Source: Chitinophagaceae bacterium
Lineage (GTDB): Bacteria > Bacteroidota > Bacteroidia > Chitinophagales > Chitinophagaceae
Direction of reading: 5' to 3'
Length of the DNA stretch: 5,044 nucleotides
Assembly (NCBI GenBank): GCA_947459455.1
Contig: CANHEC010000220.1
Span: 1 to 5,044, forward strand
How positions within the stretch are numbered: position 1 is the stretch's first letter; every line of letters begins with the position of its first letter. The position numbers were made by a program, and so were the translations under genes. Shown piece after piece: positions 1-5,044 of this stretch. The notes below the pieces were generated by a model, which was not told the DNA's origin, did no database searches, and saw nothing but the letters and a program-made list of their open reading frames with translations.

Positions 1-622
1 ATAAACCATCAAATAGATAAATGCTGGCCCCGTAATGGAGCTCACTATCTTTTTGTAGATGCTTAGCGATGATGCGGTAAGCTCCGCTGTGGCCGGCGAA
101 GTCGACCTTGCCATGAATGCCGTGGTCTTTGATGGATAAAGCTGAACCGCTAAAAAAGTGGAGATATCCATGGAGATCTCCCCAAAGGCCATTTAAAACC
201 TGTTGATGCTCCCACTTACCGCCATAGCTATCCGGCGCATTCCTGGGCCCTTCGGGAAAAATGAAAATGGCATTGCGCCGGGCGGCATAAAACTGCTCCA
301 GCAGCCGAAAGGTTTTGAGTGATGAGTCAATGTTGTTGTACCAGCCATGAAACCAGCAAACAAATCGGTATGGCTTGGAAGCATCGAAATAGTCGGGGAT
401 GAAAACGAAGATGGAACTGTCGCTGTAATGCTCGGCGGCGCTGTAGGTTTTGCCGTCGTACACCCTTGGCTGGGCATTGCGCAGGCTATCGGGGAAGGGG
501 GCAAAGCGGCTTTCGATGATGAAAGCTTTGCCTTTTACACCGGCTGGTAGCGGGTAGGTACGCATGGGCTGGGCCTGGCCAAGCGAACCGAGTAGTAAAA
601 GGATTGTTAGGATGCGCAGCAT
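1..622 (-). CDS. Exported alpha/beta-hydrolase, esterase-like (partial, C-terminus beyond left edge)
   Basis: An open frame of 207 codons runs without a stop from the ATG at 622 down to the window edge, so the C-terminal part is missing. Residues 1-17 (MLRILTILLLLGSLGQA) form a short signal peptide with a plausible signal peptidase I site after A17, so the protein is probably periplasmic or secreted. The sequence then shows alpha/beta-hydrolase landmarks: a strand leading into H92-G93-W94 (VCWFHGWYNN, the oxyanion-hole region), a second strand IFIFPEG at 119-125, and the nucleophile elbow G177-H178-S179-G180 with S179 as likely catalytic serine. The strand YLFDG at 202-206 follows. The catalytic Asp and His would lie outside the window. 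This order resembles PHB-depolymerase/feruloyl-esterase-like hydrolases, but the substrate cannot be told. The start is chosen because it begins the signal peptide; no Shine-Dalgarno sequence is present. It is divergent from ispG. The fold is fairly sure, the activity uncertain. Confidence 0.8.
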   Translation of the reverse strand, partial: MLRILTILLLLGSLGQAQPMRTYPLPAGVKGKAFIIESRFAPFPDSLRNAQPRVYDGKTYSAAEHYSDSSIFVFIPDYFDASKPYRFVCWFHGWYNNIDSSLKTFRLLEQFYAARRNAIFIFPEGPRNAPDSYGGKWEHQQVLNGLWGDLHGYLHFFSGSALSIKDHGIHGKVDFAGHSGAYRIIAKHLQKDSELHYGASIYLFDGL

Positions 623-835
623 AGCGCAAGCTAGCCCAAAATGGCGGACATTTGCCGGCGCTACAGCAGCCTTGCATTGGCGGAAAGATGCCACCTGTAC
701 TGCAGATGAAGTAATTGCGACGCAACCAGGACGCCACAAGGCGCTGCTGCCCGGCCCAAAAAACAACACACTCACAGCTCATACATACCACAGCCACTTT
801 TTCATTTTCACCTTTGCTCATTTTCATATTTGCAC
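623..835. promoter_or_regulatory. Divergent intergenic region between esterase gene and ispG
   Basis: About 210 bases separate two genes read in opposite directions, so both promoters should lie here. I find no perfect copy of the Bacteroidota -7 consensus TAnnTTTG. The best plus-strand matches are CACCTTTG (809-816) and CATATTTG (825-832), each one base off. Neither has a clear TTG -33 box at the usual spacing. I see no convincing minus-strand promoter for the esterase. No small gene or structured RNA is evident; open frames crossing this region in other frames look like chance. Confidence 0.35.
804..835 (+). repeat. 16-bp tandem direct repeat immediately upstream of ispG start
   Basis: Two adjacent 16-base units, ATTTTCACCTTTGCTC (804-819) and ATTTTCATATTTGCAC (820-835), are identical at 13 of 16 positions and end right against the ATG at 836. 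Each unit carries one of the two near-matches to a Bacteroidota -7 element. The duplication may have copied a promoter or leader segment, or may only reflect the T-rich leader composition. Confidence 0.6.
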
Positions 836-844
836 ATGCCAACC

Positions 845-2866
845 ATGCAACTATATACCGAAAGCCTGAAAAGCTATAAGCGACTGAAGACCCGCGAAGT
901 GAATATTGGCGGCCTGCTGATGGGCAATGGCCACCCCATACGGGTGCAAACCATGACCACCACCGATACCATGGACACCGAAGCCACGGTGGCGCAGGCC
1001 ATTCGCTGCATTGAAGCCGGCGCCGAGCTGGTACGCATTACGGCGCCTTCGAAAAAGGAAGCCGAGAACCTGCAAAACATCAAAGACGAACTGCGGAAAC
1101 GTGGCTTCACTACACCGCTGGTGGCCGATATCCATTTTACGCCCAACGCGGCGGAGATAGCGGCCCGCATTGTAGAAAAGGTGCGGGTGAACCCGGGCAA
1201 CTATGTAGACAAGAAAAAGTTTGAACAGATTGAATACACCGATGCGGAGTACCTGGAGGAAATTGAACGCATCCGCGAACGCTTTACGCCATTGGTGGAA
1301 ATATGCAAGGAGTATGGCACGGCCATGCGCATAGGCACCAACCACGGCAGCCTGAGCGACCGCATCATGAGTCGCTACGGTGATACGCCCATGGGCATGG
1401 TGGAAAGCGCCATGGAATTTTTACGCATTGCCCGCAGCCTGGACTACCACAACATCGTGCTGAGCATGAAGGCCAGCAACCCGCAGGTGATGGTGCAGGC
1501 CTACCGCTTGCTGATACAAACCATGCACAGCGAATTTGGCGAATGCTACCCGCTGCACCTGGGCGTGACCGAAGCCGGCGACGGCGAAGACGGTCGCATC
1601 AAGAGCGCCATTGGCATTGGCACCCTGCTGGAAGATGGCATTGGCGATACGATACGGGTAAGCCTGACAGAAGATCCTGAGTTTGAGATACCCGTGTGTC
1701 GGGATTTGGTGAAAAGATACCAGTCGGAAAGTCCGAACGACGGAAAGTCGGCAATCGGACTTCCGGACTTGCCGACTTCCGGACTGCGCTATTCGCCTTT
1801 CGAATACAAACGTCGCACCACATTTGAAGTGGGCAATATTGGCGGCAAGCAGGTGCCCGTGGTAATTGCCGACCTGAGCAAGCTGGAAAAGATTACGCCC
1901 GAGGCACTCATCAGCATTGGCTACACTTACGATGCCATTACCGACAAATGGAGCATTGGCGATATGGCGGCTGATTACATTTTTACCGGCAAGGCCGAAC
2001 TGGATTTTGCCTTGCCCGGCACGCTGAAGGTGATCACCTGGCCCAACCACTGGGAGGCCGCTTCGGACAAAGAGAAATACTTCCCCATTTTCGACATCCA
2101 CGGGTTTGTAGGTACTGAGCTCGAAAGCGACCGGATGAACTTTGTAATGATCGATTGCTTCGACGACGACACCAGCATCAACGACTTTACCTACCTGGAT
2201 GAAGTGGCCAACGACCCTACGGTGGTGCTGTGCCTCAGCAGCAAGCGCAAGAATGCCATGCAGGCCGTGCGCCGCATGTTCATGGAGTTGCAGACCCGTG
2301 ATATCAAGAATCCTGTAGTGCTCATCGCCGATAGCAACTGGCAAACCGCCGATGAGCATCTGATACACTACGCTACTGAAACCGGCGCCTTGCTACTGGA
2401 TGGTTTTGGTGATGGCTTGTGCCTGGGCATGAGCAGGGAAAGCTATCAAAATGCTGCAGCCATGAATGCCAGTGGCCGCAACTACCTCAATAACGCCACA
2501 GCCGAGCAGTTCATCAACAATACTGCCTTTAGCATATTGCAGGCTACGCGTACTCGTATCAGCAAAACAGAATACATCAGCTGCCCGAGCTGTGGCCGCA
2601 CTTTGTTCGACCTGCAGGAGACTACCGCGAAAATTCGCAGCCGTACCAACCATCTGAAAGGCGTGAAAATTGCCATCATGGGCTGCATTGTGAATGGTCC
2701 CGGCGAAATGGCCGATGCCGACTTTGGCTATGTAGGCAGCGGCCCGGGCAAAATCACGCTGTACAAAGGCAAAGAGATTGTGAAGCGCAATGTAGACAGC
2801 GAGGTAGCCGTGGATGAACTCATCAATTTGCTGAAGGAAAATGAGGCTTGGGTGGAACCGGCCTGA
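845..2866 (+). CDS. ispG: 4-hydroxy-3-methylbut-2-enyl diphosphate synthase (IspG/GcpE), three-domain form
   Basis: IspG reductively converts 2-C-methyl-D-erythritol 2,4-cyclodiphosphate to HMBPP in the MEP isoprenoid pathway, using a [4Fe-4S] cluster in the cytoplasm. Residues about 10-285 form the TIM barrel, with PIRVQTMTTTDT (31-42), VRVNPGNY (113-120), RIGTNHGS (162-169), GVTEAGDGEDG (240-250) and GDTIRVSLTEDP (267-278). An insertion domain of about 250 residues follows, and then the reductase-like domain with cluster ligands C580, C583 (CPSCG), C614 and E621 (CIVNGPGE). At 673 residues it is the long form known from plants, Chlamydia and Bacteroidota; E. coli IspG has 372. All ligands are present, so it should be active. 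I chose ATG 845 (MQLYTESL) because the family-like sequence begins there; ATG 836 and TTG 830 are in-frame alternatives. Odd feature: residues 293-314 are encoded by a palindromic repeat. The gene stands alone, divergent from the esterase gene. Confidence 0.97.
   Translation: MQLYTESLKSYKRLKTREVNIGGLLMGNGHPIRVQTMTTTDTMDTEATVAQAIRCIEAGAELVRITAPSKKEAENLQNIKDELRKRGFTTPLVADIHFTPNAAEIAARIVEKVRVNPGNYVDKKKFEQIEYTDAEYLEEIERIRERFTPLVEICKEYGTAMRIGTNHGSLSDRIMSRYGDTPMGMVESAMEFLRIARSLDYHNIVLSMKASNPQVMVQAYRLLIQTMHSEFGECYPLHLGVTEAGDGEDGRIKSAIGIGTLLEDGIGDTIRVSLTEDPEFEIPVCRDLVKRYQSESPNDGKSAIGLPDLPTSGLRYSPFEYKRRTTFEVGNIGGKQVPVVIADLSKLEKITPEALISIGYTYDAITDKWSIGDMAADYIFTGKAELDFALPGTLKVITWPNHWEAASDKEKYFPIFDIHGFVGTELESDRMNFVMIDCFDDDTSINDFTYLDEVANDPTVVLCLSSKRKNAMQAVRRMFMELQTRDIKNPVVLIADSNWQTADEHLIHYATETGALLLDGFGDGLCLGMSRESYQNAAAMNASGRNYLNNATAEQFINNTAFSILQATRTRISKTEYISCPSCGRTLFDLQETTAKIRSRTNHLKGVKIAIMGCIVNGPGEMADADFGYVGSGPGKITLYKGKEIVKRNVDSEVAVDELINLLKENEAWVEPA
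1721..1786. repeat. In-frame palindromic repeat element inside ispG
   Basis: This 66-bp stretch is built from one short motif and its inverse. CGGAAAGTC occurs at 1725-1733 and 1741-1749, and GACTTCCGGACT at 1758-1769 and 1774-1785; both pairs have a 16-base period. The ends are CAGTC (1721-1725) and GACTG (1782-1786). The main inverted repeat is CGGAAAGTCGGCAA (1741-1754) against TTGCCGACTTCCG (1769-1781): 13 pairs with one bulged A and a 14-base loop. It is exactly 22 codons long in the ispG frame, starts on a codon boundary and contains no stop. It encodes a Ser/Pro/Gly-rich peptide in the linker after the TIM barrel. No clear target duplication flanks it, and I saw no second copy in the window. 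It looks like a palindromic mobile-type repeat tolerated in a linker. Confidence 0.75.
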
Positions 2867-2881
2867 CGGGGCATGAGCATA

Positions 2882-2912
2882 CACTGCTGGCTAAGGCTAT
2901 GTAGCGGCAGTG
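2882..2912. terminator. Weak hairpin in the convergent gap after ispG
   Basis: CACTGCTG (2882-2889) can pair with CGGCAGTG (2905-2912), giving 8 pairs including one G-T wobble around a 15-base loop. It lies between the ispG stop (2866) and the convergent gene's stop (2921), where a shared terminator would be expected. No T-tract follows directly on either strand; the nearest plus-strand one is TTTTCTTTTTC from 2926, inside the opposing gene. Intrinsic termination here is therefore only a possibility. Confidence 0.3.
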
Positions 2913-2920
2913 GCGAGCTG

Positions 2921-3385
2921 TCAGCTTTTCTTTTTCGCTGCCGACGCCTTTGCCTTTCCTTCCGAAGAAATAGCAAAGCTGCGGGTCATTGTTCTGATAA
3001 AACTTGCTTTGCGAAAACGTAGTGCACTCCAATCTTCATCGATGGCTACCTGGCGTACCGGCTCCCAGCCCAGTTGTCCCAGCATTTCCCAGCCGGTGTC
3101 GCGGTTAAAATCGCATTTGTAGCGCTTACTACTGCCTTTGGGGTAGCAAATCCAAAGCACAGCATCACCTTCAGCCAGTGCATTCACCTGGCGGGCTGTA
3201 TCGTCTACCTGCTGCTGCGTAGTGCAAAAGGCTAATGCGAATTGCACTGTTGCGGCACCCGTTTTTGTTTTCAGGTTGACAAAAGTGCCCCATGTATCCA
3301 GTAATTGTTGCAACTCATCGGGGGCGTGCAGCATGTACACGGTGGCTGGTGCTTTGTAGTTTAGTTTTTTGAGCAGTGCATCCAT
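2921..3385 (-). CDS. Conserved hypothetical protein, 154 aa (possibly DUF3052-like)
   Basis: I do not know a function for this small protein, although the sequence looks like a conserved cytoplasmic protein of Bacteroidota. It has no signal peptide or membrane segment. It alternates strands and helices: YMLHAPDEL (17-25), TVQFALAF (46-53), AVLWICYPKGSSKRYKC (75-91), then NRDTGWEMLGQLGWEPVRQVAIDEDWSALRFRK (94-126). The W-x-x-YPKG turn followed by a VRQVAIDEDWSALRFR strand recalls the DUF3052 pattern, which is a resemblance and not a proof. The C-terminus is a Lys/Ala/Ser tail (KAKASAAKKKS), a disordered, positively charged end that might touch nucleic acid. I chose ATG 3385 (MDALLKKLNY). The longer in-frame start at 3409 would add eight residues read from the T-tract side of the preceding terminator. 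It lies downstream of fabG on the same strand but behind that terminator, and it converges with ispG. Confidence 0.8.
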   Translation of the reverse strand: MDALLKKLNYKAPATVYMLHAPDELQQLLDTWGTFVNLKTKTGAATVQFALAFCTTQQQVDDTARQVNALAEGDAVLWICYPKGSSKRYKCDFNRDTGWEMLGQLGWEPVRQVAIDEDWSALRFRKASFIRTMTRSFAISSEGKAKASAAKKKS

Positions 3386-3407
3386 TACATGTAAATTTAG
3401 ACAAGGC

Positions 3408-3441
3408 AAAAAAAGCCTGCTACGACTGCAGCAGGCTTTTT
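3408..3441 (-). terminator. Rho-independent terminator after fabG
   Basis: AAAAAGCCTGCT (3410-3421) pairs perfectly with AGCAGGCTTTTT (3430-3441) around an 8-base loop. Read on the minus strand, the GC stem AGCAGGC/GCCTGCT is followed by a run of seven T (3414-3408). It lies about 25 bases past the fabG stop codon, as expected for the end of the DUF3667-fabG transcript. The plus strand also has a T5 run after the stem, so it could work in both directions, but no plus-strand gene ends here. Confidence 0.85.
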
Positions 3442-3465
3442 GATATTCGAAACCAACAGTCTGAT

Positions 3466-4221
3466 TTAGATATTCAGACCGCCACAGGCGCTGATGACCT
3501 GACCGGTGACATAGCTGCCCATGTCGCTGGCCAAAAACAGTGTCACATTGGCGATGTCTTCGGCAGTGCCAAAACGCCCCAGCGGAATGCCGGCTTTGTA
3601 TTTGTCAGCCGCTTCACCTTCCTGCAGGTAGCTGGTCATGTCGGTTTCAATAAAGCCAGGCGCAATGGCATTGCAGCGAATATTGCGGCTACCCAGTTCC
3701 TTGGCTACACTTTTGGTAAAACCAATGACACCTGCCTTTGAAGCAGCGTAGCTGCCCTGGCCGGCATTGCCCATTTCGCCTATTACACTGCTCATGTTGA
3801 TGATGCTGCCGCTGCGGGCTTTCATCATGGGGCGAATGACCTGCTTAGTCATGTAAAACACGCTGTTCAGGTTGGTTTGAATGACCTGCTCCCATTGTTC
3901 GGGCGTCATGCGCATCAGCAGGTTGTCTTTGCTGATACCGGCATTGTTTACCAAAATATCAACGGTGCCAAATTCGGCCATTACATCATTCACCAGTTTT
4001 TCGCAGGCAGCAAAATCGCCGGCATTGCTTTGGTAGGCTTTTGCCTTTACGCCCAATGCGGTCAGCTTTTCCTGCAGGGCAGCTGCTTTGTCGGCGCTGC
4101 TATCGCTTACGTAGGTAAAAGCTACATGCGCACCATGTTCGGCAAACTTGAGGGCAATGCCTTCGCCAATGCCACGGGCGGCACCGGTAATAATGGCCAC
4201 CTTATTTTCCAGAAGTTTCAT
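3466..4221 (-). CDS. fabG: 3-oxoacyl-[acyl-carrier-protein] reductase FabG
   Basis: FabG reduces 3-ketoacyl-ACP to 3-hydroxyacyl-ACP with NADPH in each cycle of type II fatty acid synthesis, in the cytoplasm as a tetramer. The 251-residue protein is a full-length classical short-chain dehydrogenase. The Rossmann glycine motif TGAARGIG is at 12-19, NNAG at 92-95, and the catalytic tetrad is N117, S145, Y158 and K162 (YAASK). The segment APGFIETDMT (187-196) matches E. coli FabG closely, as does the GNAGQGSYAASKAG region (151-164), which favours FabG over other SDR enzymes. R16 next to the glycine motif fits NADPH preference. The ATG at 4221 starts at the usual N-terminus (MKLLENKVAIITG); no Shine-Dalgarno sequence precedes it. 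The DUF3667 gene ends 19 bases upstream on the same strand, so the two are probably one transcript, closed by the terminator at 3408-3441. SDR paralogues are common, so the fatty-acid role is inferred from sequence similarity. Confidence 0.93.
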   Translation of the reverse strand: MKLLENKVAIITGAARGIGEGIALKFAEHGAHVAFTYVSDSSADKAAALQEKLTALGVKAKAYQSNAGDFAACEKLVNDVMAEFGTVDILVNNAGISKDNLLMRMTPEQWEQVIQTNLNSVFYMTKQVIRPMMKARSGSIINMSSVIGEMGNAGQGSYAASKAGVIGFTKSVAKELGSRNIRCNAIAPGFIETDMTSYLQEGEAADKYKAGIPLGRFGTAEDIANVTLFLASDMGSYVTGQVISACGGLNI

Positions 4222-4240
4222 ACTTGGGTTGAAATGAGTT

Positions 4241-5044
4241 TTAAATGAAAAGCATCACGCAATAGTACAATACTGTTTTGTAAAAGTACTCCAGCAGGTG
4301 AACGTACGCTGCCATGAAGAGCAATGCAGTGAGCACACAAGCCCACCAGGGCAGTTTATAAAAGCGCCGGAAGGCGATACTGACATACACGGCCAGCAGC
4401 AGGTTGGTAATGATCCAGGTGGGTGCGTCATCGTTAAATAGGCTATTGCTGCCGGGAATGATCCACACTAAAACACTAACCAGCAACGGCAGCAATAGAA
4501 AATTGACAGCTATGAACAGGGAGCTGAACTCGGTAGCGTAAATGAGGTGATCGAAGTAATAGCGTCTTCTTTTGAAAAACATACCAAACAGCACCAACCC
4601 AGCCATGGGAATCATGATAAAGAGCATGGGCTTGGCTATTTTGGCCGATTTAGCATCGTAGGCCTGCATCAGTTTTACTTCGTCGCCTTTGTACTTCACC
4701 AGCTTTTGCCGGGCAGCAGGCAGGGCATACACGTGGTAGTCGTAGGTCTTGTCTACATATACCCGCAGTGGCATATTCAGCCCGGTATACCGCGGAAACA
4801 GCAGGTACAACACTACGATCAGCAGAAAGAAGGGTACTGGTTTAAAGTACTTTTTGCGAATGCCATTGCAGTAATCGGCCGATAGCTTGCCGGGGGCGGT
4901 AAACACCGCTTTGAGCGTACGGAAAAAACTGCCTTCGAAATGAGTGAGGAAATGGAAGGCCTCTTCGCCGAGGTGCACAACAGACTTGCTGTGCTCGTCA
5001 AAAGTCCGCTCGCCACAATTATTACAAAATTTGCCACTGTAAAC
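4241..5044 (-). CDS. DUF3667 zinc-ribbon membrane protein (partial, N-terminus beyond right edge)
   Basis: The frame is open from the window edge to the TAA at 4241, giving 267 visible residues; the true start lies outside. A GTG at 4978 could be taken as a start, but the 22 codons before it carry a family motif, F-C-N-N-C-G-E-R-T-F (C7 and C10 of the visible part), half of a zinc ribbon. An amphipathic segment follows (THFEGSFFRTLKAVFTAPGK), then YCNGIRKKYFKP, the typical DUF3667 core. Next come about five membrane helices at visible residues 69-85, 139-157, 174-196, 210-226 and 233-252. A soluble loop of about 50 residues separates helices 1 and 2. The family is widespread in Bacteroidota and has no established function; it is an inner-membrane protein by topology. 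The usual first Cys pair should lie just outside the window. The gene ends 19 bases before fabG, suggesting co-transcription. Confidence 0.85.
   Translation of the reverse strand, partial: VYSGKFCNNCGERTFDEHSKSVVHLGEEAFHFLTHFEGSFFRTLKAVFTAPGKLSADYCNGIRKKYFKPVPFFLLIVVLYLLFPRYTGLNMPLRVYVDKTYDYHVYALPAARQKLVKYKGDEVKLMQAYDAKSAKIAKPMLFIMIPMAGLVLFGMFFKRRRYYFDHLIYATEFSSLFIAVNFLLLPLLVSVLVWIIPGSNSLFNDDAPTWIITNLLLAVYVSIAFRRFYKLPWWACVLTALLFMAAYVHLLEYFYKTVLYYCVMLFI

Noticed and set aside
830..835. TTG at 830 as the start of ispG.
   Set aside because: ATG codons at 836 and 845 follow at once, the homologous sequence begins at 845, and the TTG lies within the tandem repeat.
486..842. A 118-codon minus-strand open frame covering the divergent intergenic region.
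   Set aside because: It overlaps the esterase N-terminus in another frame, and its peptide is Cys/Trp/Pro-rich without pattern. The esterase frame has a signal peptide and catalytic motifs instead.
1721..1786. Repeats in ispG as a CRISPR array or an ordinary tandem protein repeat.
   Set aside because: Units are too short, inverted in the second half, without spacers, and the encoded peptide is not itself repetitive; the symmetry is at the DNA level.
1421..2368. A 315-codon open frame on the minus strand opposite ispG.
   Set aside because: It is antisense to an unmistakable ispG with all family motifs; its peptide is rich in His, Ala and Val with no recognisable domain, typical of a shadow frame.
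3376..3741. Plus-strand open frame of 121 codons over the fabG 3' end.
   Set aside because: It is antisense to fabG and runs through the terminator hairpin; no domain is visible.
4976..4978. GTG at 4978 as the start of the DUF3667 gene.
   Set aside because: The 22 codons upstream remain open to the window edge and encode the C-x-x-C zinc-ribbon half and linker typical of the family.

Overview
The window looks like a chromosomal segment from a Bacteroidota bacterium, most likely a member of or near the Chitinophagaceae. Four signs support this: a long three-domain IspG, a zinc-ribbon DUF3667 membrane protein, the absence of Shine-Dalgarno sequences before the genes, and a moderate GC content. 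The genus assignment is not secure. Five protein-coding genes are supported, two of them cut by the window edges. I see no rRNA, tRNA, CRISPR array or transposase gene.

Layout: (1) Positions 1-622, minus strand: N-terminal 207 residues of an exported alpha/beta-hydrolase (esterase-like), running off the left edge. (2) 623-844: divergent intergenic region of about 220 bases, ending in a 16-bp tandem duplication just before the ispG start. (3) 845-2866, plus strand: ispG, the penultimate step of the MEP isoprenoid pathway. (4) 2867-2920: short convergent gap with a weak hairpin. (5) 2921-3385, minus: a small conserved protein of unknown function. (6) 3408-3441: a strong hairpin terminator. (7) 3466-4221, minus: fabG, the 3-ketoacyl-ACP reductase of fatty acid synthesis. 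(8) 4241-5044, minus: a DUF3667 membrane protein whose N-terminus lies beyond the right edge. The DUF3667 gene and fabG are 19 bases apart and probably co-transcribed. The terminator after fabG separates them from the small gene downstream. The genes are mostly housekeeping (isoprenoid and lipid synthesis) with no obvious shared pathway across the window.

The most unusual item is inside ispG. A 66-bp GGAAAGTC/GACTTCC repeat element (1721-1786) with dyad symmetry and an internal 16-bp period sits exactly in frame. It encodes 22 residues in the linker between the TIM-barrel domain and the insertion domain. It resembles a small palindromic repeat that has been accommodated inside an essential gene.
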